The translations under genes were made by a program, and so were the position numbers. A stretch of 64,000 bases of DNA from positions 40,552,836 through 40,616,835 of the forward strand of contig CM053801.1 of NCBI GenBank assembly GCA_028671895.1, given 5' to 3'. Below are positions 1-10,873 of this stretch, one piece after another; position 1 is the first letter of the stretch, and each line of letters opens with the position of its first letter. This stretch comes from Oenanthe sinensis. Lineage: Eukaryota > Streptophyta > Magnoliopsida > Apiales > Apiaceae. Under the pieces are notes generated by a model. It saw only the letters and a list, made by a program, of their open reading frames with translations, did not search any database and was not told the DNA's origin.

Positions 1-58
1 ATTTATACTTATATTTGATGAATAATGAGATAAATATATCTATTTTATGTGTATATAT

Positions 59-3000
59 TGTAACGCCCGGGAAAATTACGTGTATTTTATAATATTTAAA
101 TATGTTTTTAATATAATTTTTGGTGCGTCAGTTTTTTTTGTTTTTTTTATATGCATTTATTTGTGTTAAGATTTTTTAATAAATAGGAAAATTGCCTGTT
201 ATGTGTTATGTGACTTTTGTGTAGCTTAAAATATTTTATTCTATCTTACTGTAATTTTTTTTTTGTTAGAATAAATTTATTTCGATTTATGATTATTGGG
301 CCCAGCCCTTGTAGAAGACTAGAGACCTTGTTTTTGGTTCCTTTATTTTTATGAAATGATAAAATCCTCAAAATAAATTTATTTTATTATTTTTGGACCA
401 TTCATAATTTTTGGAGAATTTTGACACATATATTGTATTATTTTGAAAATATTTATTTTTATATTTTATCCCATAAATATTATTTTTGGGCTTTTATTTT
501 AATTATGGAGTAATTTATCTTTTAATCAAATTTAAGCCCCTAAAATTTTCAAAAATATAAATAGATTTTTTATTAATAAAATTTTATTACCATTTACTAA
601 AAATAGTAAAACACAGCAGCTTGAATTGGGATTGAACTAGGGTTATGTTCTTGGATTCAATCAATCAATTGAGGGTGATAGTGAAGTCCAAACCAGGTGT
701 TCTAATGGTCAAAGCGAAGCTTGTGACTCGTGCTACCTGTTGGTACCTTCAATTTCAGTCAATTGTTTATGTTCCAAAATCATGTTCTTGACTGATTTAT
801 TTTGATTTTGTTGCTATAAGCTTTGTTGATTGTTTGCTTAGCTTGATTACATAGATAGATAGAACGTAATCTTGTGAGCATGGCTATAGTTTTTAAATTG
901 TTGTTTGGGTCCGTTTGTAAGTCGACCGGCGAGTTGGCCGGAGTCTTCTTCGTTTTGGCCGGATTTTGGGCCTTATGACTTTGTTCTTGTTTTTGCTGGC
1001 TTGATTGTATAGTATGTTATCCTAGTCCCTCACTATATTCCTTTTTTTTTTCCTGTGCGCGTCTAGCATATAAGAAAGGGTTAATGATAACATGGTACAA
1101 TTAAGGAGTTTATTATGGTCTGGTATATACTGGAGGCAGTGTTTTGAGGAATTTTGCTACTTGTGTTCTGTATAATCAACTTGTTGTCTTCTGTTTGCCT
1201 TGACATTATATGATGCATATTTGGTTCTGATTATAATTGTGTGTATCTTCCTTAAGCTTAGTACTTGTAATTTTATAAACACACACAATGCCCTGCTAGT
1301 AAGAGCTGTCTTGGGAGTCCTGCGAGCTCCCTTGAATCTGCATCACTGCTAGTCACGGCCACTTAGATTTAAGGATATACATGTTCTTAAATTAATCTGT
1401 TTTGACTTCTATATGCTATCTGGTCTTACTGTCAAATTTGGTACTTGCGTTTATGTTACTTGTACTTGTGTGTCTACTTGGCACTTGCTATTTGCCTGTT
1501 ACTTGTGAAATTCTTAAAACTGGAAACCTAGGAACTCTTGATGTATCCTTCTAGTGCTCAGCCGCGAATTTATTCAATTTGTTTTATACATTAATGGATT
1601 GTTTTTGACTTAATATTTTTATGGTGGATTGACCTGATCTTTAGCAGTACCTCAGTAAAATTTGATATGAAAAAGATTATTTTTCAATTTAACAAAAATG
1701 CTCGAGTAAAGTGCGTGCAGTAGTGTTTTGATTTCAGGATTGCTTGCCCTGTTTTGGGAAATTGTTTTGAAAGGGTATAAGGCCTTATTTTATGTTGGTC
1801 AAAGGATACAACTTGTATGGTTATGTGTTAAGAATATTTCTGTAAAATATCTTGTACACCAGATTTGTATATCTTTCCTTATAGGTGAATTACTATAGGT
1901 ATCTCATGCTGTTTCTGAAAATGCTGCAGTGCCAACTTTAAAATTCTGCTGTAAATTGAAAAACTCATATTATGCAATGAATTTCGGATATGTCATAGAA
2001 CTGATTGTGTAGTTTACTCAGAAAAAAAAAATGAATAAATTGAATAGACAGAACAGAAGTTATAGGCTCGGGAGTGGGGCTGATTTCACAGGTCATGTTG
2101 CCGAAGTGCCGACTTTAAATGAATGCTGGGAATTTTGTAGGACTGATTTGGCATTGAATTTTGGAAAGATTATAGCCCAAAGTATCTAGAATTCTCAGAA
2201 AAAGGAATTAGTTGATTTGGACTTTATGGTAAAAAGTTATTCAATTTATATCAAACGTAACTCAGAAAAATTCTGTTTCTCGGAGGATTTTATGATGTAA
2301 TAGAAGTCATAGTTTGTAAGCTTTAATGACTTGATTATTTGAAGGTCCAAGATACAATTTGTAGATTTCTATATTATTTATATACTTGTAAATTAGTTTC
2401 TTGATGAAAGCATGCTAGTCTAGTGAAAATATGATTTGTGTTTGTCATACATGAGGGATTGCCTATGATGTCCATTTTGAGATAACTGCTATTTGCAATG
2501 TGATGTATATGGAAATTAAAAATTGTTGGTGAAGATACTTGCTTCTTGACTAAAGAGTTTGCAGTAATTGGATGTATATTTGATTATCTGCCCTCATAGC
2601 AATAAGAGTCCTATTTGTGTGTTTTTGGTCATTATATCTGCGGTTCACTTTCCATGCTGCATATTTCAGATATTGATTAATAAACTTTGTGTTTGTTGTG
2701 ATTTGTGCCAAGTGCAAAGGTCTTTTTGATTAAAACTTCTAAATTATGGAAGTGGTCTGATTATTTGATGTCTTTATGTGTAATTTATCTGTAGTCATTA
2801 CTAGAGTCAACCCTAATTGATATTTTTATATCATAAGTGGAGCTGCTAGATTTGTATCTACTGATATGGTGCACGTTGAGTAACAAATTTCCTTCATACA
2901 TGTTATGTGCATCTCAGAGTTGTTATTAGTATCACAATTTATTACTATTCTTCTCATAAGGTATTAACTATTAAGATAATTGGTTTTATTTGAGAAGAAT

Positions 3001-3646
3001 ATGTGATGACTCTAGTGTGCAGTCCTCTTTGATGAAGTTTTTTAATTGATGTTCATGATGTACCGATTCTTCTTCATATTAGGACAAAATCAAGCACATT
3101 TAAGCCACCTGATTATGGACTGCTTGGAGTGCCCTGTGAACACTCCTTGATCTATTCCCAGATCAATTGGTCACTTCTAGCTTTAATTTGCATTTTGGGT
3201 TGTTAAAACTTTAGTGAGCAATATGTAAGCATTAGATAAAATTGCAGAGAAGTGTGTATGGTTCATTAACTGATTCGTATTATTGACATTGCTCTGTTAA
3301 GTAAGTGTAACTGTGGCTTATTTACTTGTGGTTGCGTACTTATTATCGTAACTGTAAAATTAAGAATAGAATCCTATGACTTGCTACTAATATGTCTACT
3401 GTAGTCATCACCTCTATGTGCCTATCTGCTATAATTTTCAATCTATGATAGATGTGAGTAATTCATTAAAATTAATTGATAAATGATAAGGAAGTACAAG
3501 TTTTGTTGTCACCATTTGAAGCCATAAATTTTTATGTGGGATGAAATTTGCTTGCAAACTTATTTCTCTTATGAAAAGCATGCTTAAACATATTGTGCTT
3601 GATAGTTTGATACAGACACTTGTTATCCAAATTATGTTCATAATAA

Positions 3647-3738
<92 letters not shown>

Positions 3739-5378
3739 GTGATTTTATTTGGTGACATATCTGAAGCTGTTGGTTATACATGAATCTCAGTTATAAAAAT
3801 AAAATTTCTGTTAAAACATAAAACCAGGTAAATATATGTATATTTTATATGCACATGTCTCTGCTTTGTTTGACATAATTGCTATTCTTGGCTTGCTGCA
3901 GTTTGTACATAATGCCTGTTTGTTTGAGACCCTAAAAATAATCCGGAAGTGACAAAAGTAGTTTGAGACTCCATAATTTATTTACAAACCCGGATTAATA
4001 TTTTATAAAATATTTAGGGATCCAATAATTATCCAGAGGAGATAATAATGATCCACTTTGACTCAAATAATATTTTAGAGTCTACTTTTGTTTATTTGAC
4101 TGCTCTTTAATTTGTGAGTCTTATCTGCTATATGATTTATATGCTTACTTGCCTGTTAATTGATACTACTTGTTTATTAATTATTATTTGAGATTCGTTA
4201 TTGTTAGATCGCATAGGTAGATATTAGAATCTAAATTAGATTTTTTATTTGTAGATCCGAGCGAGTTAGTAGCTAGAAAAGAAGTGTAGTCGACCCATTC
4301 TAGCTTAAGACTGCATCTATATCAGGCAAGTATTTTCTCCTTGATAATCTTAAACACTTTTATTTTACTATTTTGATTATTCATATAATGATAAATAGTT
4401 ATTGTTCAGAGCTATTTATGATTCATATTTTATTCTGTGTATCAGAGCTACTTGTTATTCGTACTCTGAATATTGAAAGTTGATTAAAATAAACTCATCA
4501 TATCCAACGGATTATTGTAGTAAATAACGAGGATATGGTCTGTATTTAAAACTAAGCATACCTTTGAGTTCGGATGCTCTATTGGATTGGAATTTATTTA
4601 ACGTAAGTGGCCGCGGAGTAGGTCCAACGGAGTTTAAGGAGGATATGGTAACCATTCTATCTTCCTATAGGCTAACATTAGTTGCCTATGGTACCTAACT
4701 GAAATCTAGATTATGTGGTGTGACATAACTAGTCCTATTGCTTTTGAACCTGATCAGGGGGCAATAGTGGTGTGTGTTAATTATTCAATCCATATTGCCT
4801 GTGTGGCTATTATATATTGTGATTCTGCAGATGATTCATTTCTATGACATACTGCACTGTTTCAGTTTCGAGATAAACTGTGATTTATTTACTGTTCGGA
4901 TTTTCATTATAAACTGATTTACATTGGCGTTCTTTATTCTGATTCTTATATCCTGGTTTTATTTCAAATGCTCTATATATACTTGCTGAGCAATTCTTTG
5001 GCTCACTCTTGTTTTTTATTAAATTCTGCCAGATATCCAGTACGAGTCTTAGTGGTAGCTCTAGCGGGCATAGAGAGCCTCAGGTGTTAGGGTGGCTCGC
5101 TTCTCGGGCTTTCCAGGTATTTAGTTGTTTACAGTTTTGCTGTAGATAGTGCTTGTAATAAAACTGAATCTAGACTTAAAACCTATCTAGACTTATGGAT
5201 TAGTAGTGGGCTTGTAATAAAATATTTGGATTTACTTTTAATTTCAGCTGTTTAATTTCATACTATAACCTGTTTGCGATCTTTGGTTTGACGGGGTCAG
5301 TGCGCCTCTGATTTATTATTTTATTGTTGATTGGTTGGTGACCCCCAGATCTAGACCCCGGATTTGGAAGGCGCCACA
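59..5378. mobile_element. Solo LTR, about 5.3 kb, of a large LTR retrotransposon
   Basis: The segment begins TGTAACGCC and ends GGCGCCACA, so its ends are short imperfect inverted repeats (TGTAACGCC and, reversed, TGTGGCGCC). Both sides carry the 5-bp direct repeat TATAT (54-58 and 5379-5383), the target duplication expected of LTR element insertion. There is no long ORF, primer-binding site or polypurine tract inside, and no second copy, which fits a solo LTR left by recombination between two LTRs. LTRs this long are known mainly from large Ty3/Gypsy lineages, but I cannot assign a lineage. A run near 4985-5040 with a 'CTTGCTGAGC' and 'GGCTCACTCTTG' pattern resembles the promoter-distal part of Gypsy LTRs read on the + strand, so + is the likelier orientation. 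Confidence 0.75.
3650..3736. repeat. (TA)n microsatellite inside the solo LTR
   Basis: An almost pure TA dinucleotide tract of about 85 bp with a few single-base interruptions. Tyr/Ile-repeat ORFs on both strands here are translation artefacts. Confidence 0.95.
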
Positions 5379-5399
5379 TATATAATGATTCTCTTTCTA

Positions 5400-6240
5400 A
5401 CTCTATTTAAAATATTAAATAAATATAAAACACACAAACTCCATACAATAGATGATAAAAAAGTACAAAACAAAAGAAATTTACAAATACAGAACACATA
5501 GAAAATAATAAATAAATATTTTATTAAAATACAGAACATAATAATTAAAAATAATACAAAACATATTAAATACAAAATACAGTACACAAAAAAATACAAA
5601 TAAAAAAGAAATATGCAATTTAAAGAACAAAAAAACACTATTCACAAATACATTACACAAAAAAAAATATTTAATTTATAATAACTATATAAAAAATACA
5701 GTACAACACATAAGTAATTATATAAAAATAAAAAATATATGTATTATACATTATAAAATGGAACACAAAACATAATAATTTAAAACAATACAAAACATAA
5801 TAGATAAATAATACAATACACAAAAAATATATAAAAAAAGGAATATGCAATTTAAAGAACAAAAAAAAATATTCACAAATATAGTACACAAATAAAAACA
5901 AATATTTAACTTTTAGTAACTATCTAAAAAATACAATACAACACATAAGTAATTATATAAAAATAAAAATATACATATCATACATTATAAATGAAACACA
6001 GAACATATAATTAAAACAATACAAAACATAATAGATGAAAAAAACTGTACAAAAAAAGAATATAAACAAAAAGGAATATGCAATTTAAAGAAAAAAATAT
6101 TCAAAAATACAGTACACAAATATTTAACTTATAATAACTATATAAAAAATACAGTACAACACATAAGTAATTATATATAAAAAAATACATATTACACATT
6201 ATAAAATGGAATACAGAACATAATTATTTCTTACTTTAAA
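5400..6240. repeat. AT-rich tandem array, about 230-bp period, three or more copies
   Basis: The phrase 'ATATGCAATTTAAAGAA' recurs at about 5610, 5840 and 6072. Each time it is followed by the same succession: a 'CAAATACAGTACACA' motif, 'ATAACTATATAAAAAATACA', 'CAACACATAAGTAATTATAT', and a TACATTATAAA motif. Spacing is about 230-232 bp. Copies differ by small indels and substitutions. Phe/Tyr-rich minus-strand ORFs over the array are composition artefacts. The array starts directly after the solo LTR; whether it belongs to another element is not clear. From 6240 to 6610 I see only AT-rich unique sequence with a short TA run near 6520. Confidence 0.8.
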
Positions 6241-6609
6241 CGTTAAAGTAAAAATTATAAAGTTTTTAAATGAAAACTAATGAAAATTATGAAATACATA
6301 ATAAAATAAAATTACAGAATACAAATGTAAATTATAAAAAATAGAAAATTGAAAAGTGAATGTGGAGGTGGAGTACGTTGTTCCGCTATTTGTTATTTGT
6401 GTTCATGTGTAGTTAGTTAATTTTACTTAATCTTATCTATTCATTTCATTTAAAACTTAAGGATTAGGATTTTATCCTAGGTTACTAAAGTATCCTGATT
6501 CCCCACCGAGAACGACCATATATATATATATATATATGAATCTTCTCCTTTTGTTTCTTTAAGCCTCTAATTTGCTTTATATATGATGCCAAATAGTAAA
6601 TTCAATATT

Positions 6610-6711
6610 AAGTCTTTGAGAGTAGCTCAGTGGTAGAGCTATCCCTTTGTCGTCCCCAGATACTAATGAGTATCCTTAGACTAATCAAAAAAAAAAAAAA
6701 GTCTTTGAGAG
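6610..6711 (+). mobile_element. Short tRNA-derived SINE-like insertion with poly(A) tail
   Basis: The body begins with GTAGCTCAGTGGTAGAGC, which matches the D-arm/A-box region of a tRNA (the pol III box A, TRGYNNARNGG). It ends in an A14 tract (6687-6700). A 13-bp direct repeat AAGTCTTTGAGAG flanks it (6610-6622 and 6699-6711), as expected for LINE-assisted insertion. The body is only about 75 bp, with no clear box B. A small hairpin, GATACT-aatg-AGTATC, sits at about 6658-6674. It could be a very short SINE family or a truncated tRNA retropseudogene. Confidence 0.75.
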
Positions 6712-6932
6712 GATCTACAAATATGGGTTGCTAAGATTGGTGTCAACTGCCCACCCAATCTAAATCATTTCATATATTAATTTTTTTTGTTTTATCTTTC
6801 TTTCATATTAATTTTAATAATATTTACTCAAAATATACTTACACTTGAATAGTTAGTCACCTTTAAAAGTTGTATACGTGGTCTAGTATATTACATTCAC
6901 TAAAGTACACAAGTATGGATTTAAAAGTTGTA

Positions 6933-7163
6933 TACTCCCTATGTTTTCTATTATATGTAGTTTTGATTTTTGGCACATATTTTTAAGTGTTTTGATCAGG
7001 TATTAAAAATTATTATTTTTAATTAATTTTTTTTGTAAATTAAAATTTTGATTACATATTTTAATTTAAAAAAAGAAAATTTTAAAAATAATAATTTTTA
7101 AGATCAAAACACTTAAAGATATATGTCAAAAGTCAAAGCGACATATAAAAAACGGAGGGAGTA
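6933..7163. mobile_element. Stowaway-like (Tc1/mariner) MITE
   Basis: A 227-bp element from CTCCCTATGTTTTCTAT to the reverse of CTCCCTCCGTTTTTTAT, flanked by TA on both sides (6933-6934 and 7162-7163). The arms pair over about 90 bp, so the whole element folds into a hairpin. CTCCCTCCGT termini with a TA target duplication are the hallmark of plant Stowaway MITEs. A near-duplicate stretch (ACATTCACTAAAGTACA) lies on each side of it, at about 6893 and 7169. Confidence 0.85.
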
Positions 7164-7450
7164 GTAGTACATTCACTAAAGTACATAAGTACTCAAAACA
7201 TATAATTTACATATATGTATTTCAACTATTTGAGAAAGGGGCCAAAGTTAGCAACATTGGTTGGCAACTTGTCAACTCCAACTCTAATAGGTAGTCAATC
7301 AAGAGTATCATGTTACATCAATTTTTGCAACCGCTTGATAACCCTCGGAGATGATCTAAGGCTCTTTACTTTGAACATAGATGACGTATGCATGCCTGTG
7401 TGTATAGAAATTATTGGACTACTTTGATTATATAGGTTTAGTGAACATGC

Positions 7451-7802
7451 TGTGAGGAACAGCTAGTACTAGTTGTAGTAAGGGTATTGTAGTCATTTAC
7501 TATGGGAGGAGGTCTAGTATAAATATAGTATTAGCCTTGTAATTCAGATAGGTTTTGAACTATTATCACAAAATGAACTTGTTCCACAAGTCTCTCTTTA
7601 GATTCTGTTATTCTCTCTCTCTAACTGAATTCTCTCTCTAGGTTTTATATTTCTCTAAAACTCACCATATCTCACCTGATCTCTTGCATTTCTAGCCTAG
7701 ATTCTCTAATTCCTTACTTGTTTTACTGTTCTACACATTCAAATACATAGAAAAACACAAAAACATTAGAAAAACTGGAAAATTACATGTCAAGGCATGA
7801 CA
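7451..7802 (+). repeat. 5' LTR of the 7451-10850 element
   Basis: It starts TGTGAGGAAC and ends GGCATGACA. It contains a promoter-like TATAAATATAGTA (7519-7531) followed by a CT-rich leader. It differs from the 3' LTR by a few substitutions and CT-repeat length. Confidence 0.9.
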
Positions 7803-8614
7803 AATTGGTATCAGAGCTGTTATTTTCGATCATCTACTGCTTCGACTGTGTTGTGCACTCAATTCCGAGTTGAACGAGCCTAGGAACTCAGTAATCGCAG
7901 CTGTCATATCAGAGATCTGTCCTAAACAGCTCAGGTGTACTGTTCTTAAGCTTCTCCTTTAGATCTCTTGCTTTATTACTAGTATTAGATAGTTTTGAAG
8001 TTGTTCTAGTGGATTTGTACTCGTTTACTTACAATTAGTTGAATTTAGTTTACATACTCTGTTCTAGTGTGTATACTGTTGATTTGGTGTTGAGAAGATA
8101 GATTGCTAGCAGTTGTGGTTGTTGAATTGTGTGTGGTGAAGTGCTGGTGGATAAGGAGGATTGCACCTGTTTGAAGAATTGTCTGTGAAAGGATCTGTTA
8201 CTGATTGTGAATTGAATTGAGGTGTTATAAGTTGTTAGTTCAAGTTCTGCATTGATAATTGTGGTAGAGTACTAAAGGTGTTTGATAATTTGACAGAGTG
8301 AACATCTGTAGAAAGTTTTGTAAATTTTGCAGCTGTGAGTACCTTTTGGTTGTGTTGTCAGTGAGGAAACACAGTTGTGGTGGAGTTATTAAATTCAGGG
8401 GAAGAATTGTGAGTGTGCACATAAGTTGTTTGATGAATTGTTTGTGAAGGATTAATTAGTTGAAGTGCAAGTAAATCAGTAGTATTCTAGTGTTAGTGAT
8501 TGTGTGTGTTGATTGGGGATTGTAGATTGAGTGGATTGATGACTCTATAGTGTTGAGAAAAGTTGTGTGTTGAAGCTTTTACTAATTCAGTTGTGGCAGT
8601 TGTGGCAAGTGGAA

Positions 8615-10363
8615 ATGGAGCTAATAAGAGATGAGGAAGGAGACAAAATCTTCAATGATCAGATGCAAAAGGTGCAACAACAAATTCTGTTATACAAAGA
8701 GTGTACTAATAGGAAACTGTAGAAAATTGAGGAACTGATTGGAGATGTTGTGGAAAAGATGAGCATATTGAAGCAGATGCAAGCTAAGAAACGAGGGAAA
8801 GGATGTGTTAATACTCTTGGTTGGAAGGCCAATGTTAGGCATGAAAGAACTGTGCAACAACCAGGTGGTGCACTAGATGCATTTTATCATCTTGAGTTGA
8901 GATTCTACAAGTTTGAACAAGCAGGAGTATCTGAAGGGCTAAAGGATTGTGAGCACCAGGTGGATGTTTTTGGCATAGGAAATAAGACACGTGAGGGGAA
9001 AGAGGAGCTTACCGCTGTACAAATGAAGAAGGTGAGTAGGGGCCCTGCTACTGTTGCTTCAGAAACTTACATAGGGGAACCTATTTACGATGATGAACCA
9101 GGGGAAGGCCAGGAGTGTTGTCCAGAGGAGGAATTCATTTTAGCAGCACTAAGAGGAGAAAACCTAAGCTCACCTAATCCCTTACAATCTGAAATTTGCA
9201 GAACTGAAAAATTAGAGGAGCTAGGAGAATTTTCTAACATACAACACCTAAAACAAGGGAAGAGAAATCCCAATACAATATATGGGATTATACCAAGTCA
9301 GTTGGAAGATGCATTAGATACAAGCTTGTGTCCTTACAGGCTTGAGTTTGAGGATCTCCAATATATGTGCCAGCCAGCTTCCCTACTGACCAAAGAGGAA
9401 CCTGGTGGTAATGGTGACATCAACATGGTTGGAATTAGTCGGTCTCTTCCTCAAGACTTGCCAGTAATCTATATACCCAAACCTGATCCATTGAAATGTA
9501 TATCACAGAATACTGTTACACAAGAAGTATGTGTAGATACATCAGCAGTTGATCCTTACATCTTGCCAGATTATGTACCACTTGGTACCATCAGAAATTC
9601 AACTGCAATATGCACAACCAATGCTGGAATTCCCTTGATCCGGTCTATGTCTAATTCAGTCCTTTCTACAGTTAGACCTTCGGTCAAGGATATTTCTCCT
9701 AACATGTATCATTTCTCGTTTTTGAACATGTTCACAGAAGACAATATTCCTTCTGTTGGCAACAACTCTAGTGAAATGAATGGATACTCTCTATTCTTGA
9801 ATGAAAATGGGGTCTACAAGGATTTGGGAAGCCTTCCTCAAAGTAGTATGTCAACTAAAGAAGTTGTTTATGATTTGAAGCCAGTGCTTATCTTTGATCC
9901 TGGTGGTTATGTGCAAATCACCAATTCAACAAGGGTGTTGCATAATATGATTTGTTTGAAGTTTTTGACAATAGAGCAGCTTATGAAGGAGCATCAATCA
10001 AGGAAGGTGTCTCATGTTCAAATGATGACTTCAACTAGAATTCAAGAAGTTGGTGATGAGTTTGATAGAATTGTTGGTGCGATAAGTCAAAAGAATGCTG
10101 ATTCTGTAAGGGATGGGATGAAGGTGATAACCAAATACATTGTGATGAGACAAGGTATCCCTGAAATGGATAGGGTGACGACACCTGAATACCATGAAGC
10201 CTCTAGGAAAAGTTTTAAAATATACATATTCGATCCGGGGGGAAACTTCAGTTGTCTCCATGGTGTTCTACCCAGTTTTTCTACTGGGAATTCAATTTTT
10301 CACCAACTGGTACAAGCTAATTCTCAAGGGAATGACCTGTGCACTAAAGGAAACGAAAAGTGA
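8615..10363 (+). CDS. Unknown ORF inside the non-autonomous LTR element, one in-frame TAG near its start
   Basis: The frame is open from an ATG at 8615 to the stop at 10363 except for one TAG at 8720-8722. Downstream of that stop it runs unbroken for 537 codons from the Met at 8750. The first part is charged and probably helical (residues such as MQKVQQQ and KIEELIGDVVEKM), like the N-terminus of some gag proteins. I see no zinc knuckle, protease DTG/DSG, integrase or RT motif. Two copies of a FDPGG motif occur, at about residues 382 and 496 counted from 8750. I do not recognise the protein. Persistence of a long frame in a decaying element argues for selection or recent spread. Possible origins are a divergent gag, a captured host gene or a chimera of both. 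Confidence 0.55.
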
Positions 10364-10472
10364 AAACATAGGAGTTGAGGCATTATCTCAAGGATCTCAA
10401 GGATACCTGAAGATAAAGCTGGACCAGGGCAAGGAGATAATTTGTGGTCTACACACCATGAGGACATGGTGG

Positions 10473-10491
10473 TTTTTTAAGGAGGGGGGAT
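10473..10491 (+). other. Polypurine tract before the 3' LTR
   Basis: The run TTTTTTAAGGAGGGGGGAT immediately precedes the TG of the 3' LTR and would prime plus-strand DNA synthesis. Confidence 0.8.
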
Positions 10492-10850
10492 TGTCAGGAA
10501 CAGCTAGTACTAGTTGTAGTAAGGGTATTGTAGTCATTTACTATAGGAGGAGGTCTAGTATAAATATAGTATTAGCCTTGTAATTCAGATAGGTTTTGAA
10601 CTATTATCAGAAAATGGAACTTGTTCCACAAGTCTCTCTCTCTCTAGATTCTGTTATTCTCTCTCTCTCTAACTGAATTCTCTCTCTAGGGTTTATATCT
10701 CTCTAAAACTCACCATATCTCACCTGATCTCTTGCATTTCTGGCCTAGATTCTCTAATTCCTTACTTGTTTTACTGTTCTACACATTCAAATACATAGAA
10801 AAACACAAAAACATTAGAAAAACTGGAAAATTACATGTCAAGGCATGACA
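10492..10850 (+). repeat. 3' LTR of the 7451-10850 element
   Basis: It starts TGTCAGGAAC and ends GGCATGACA. It matches 7451-7802 throughout, with longer CT microsatellite tracts (359 against 352 bp). It is followed by the CATGC target duplication. Confidence 0.9.
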
Positions 10851-10873
10851 CATGCATGCAAATGTATATGCAG

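Larger units (their letters stand above)
7451..10850 (+). mobile_element. Non-autonomous LTR retrotransposon (LARD-like), 3.4 kb, next to NAC exon 2
   Basis: Two nearly identical LTRs (7451-7802 and 10492-10850) bound it. Five-base target duplications CATGC lie at 7446-7450 and 10851-10855. A primer-binding site TGGTATCAGAGC (initiator-Met tRNA type) is at 7806-7817, and a polypurine tract is at about 10479-10491. No reverse transcriptase, integrase or protease motif is present in the 2.7 kb between the LTRs, so mobilisation would need proteins supplied in trans. It carries one long ORF of unknown identity. The 3' target duplication ends only 18 bp before NAC exon 2, so the element sits inside NAC intron 1 beside the splice acceptor. 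Confidence 0.9.

Noticed and set aside
3438..3783. Overlapping ORFs of Ile-Tyr repeats on both strands
   Set aside because: They are translations of a TA microsatellite inside the solo LTR; the same applies at 27687-27927.
5351..5901. Phe/Tyr/Ile-rich minus-strand ORFs resembling membrane proteins
   Set aside because: They lie in the AT-rich tandem array and change with the repeat unit; the hydrophobic look is base composition.
7215..7427. 70-codon ORF upstream of the LTR element as possible NAC exon 1
   Set aside because: It has none of the NAC subdomain A-B motifs.
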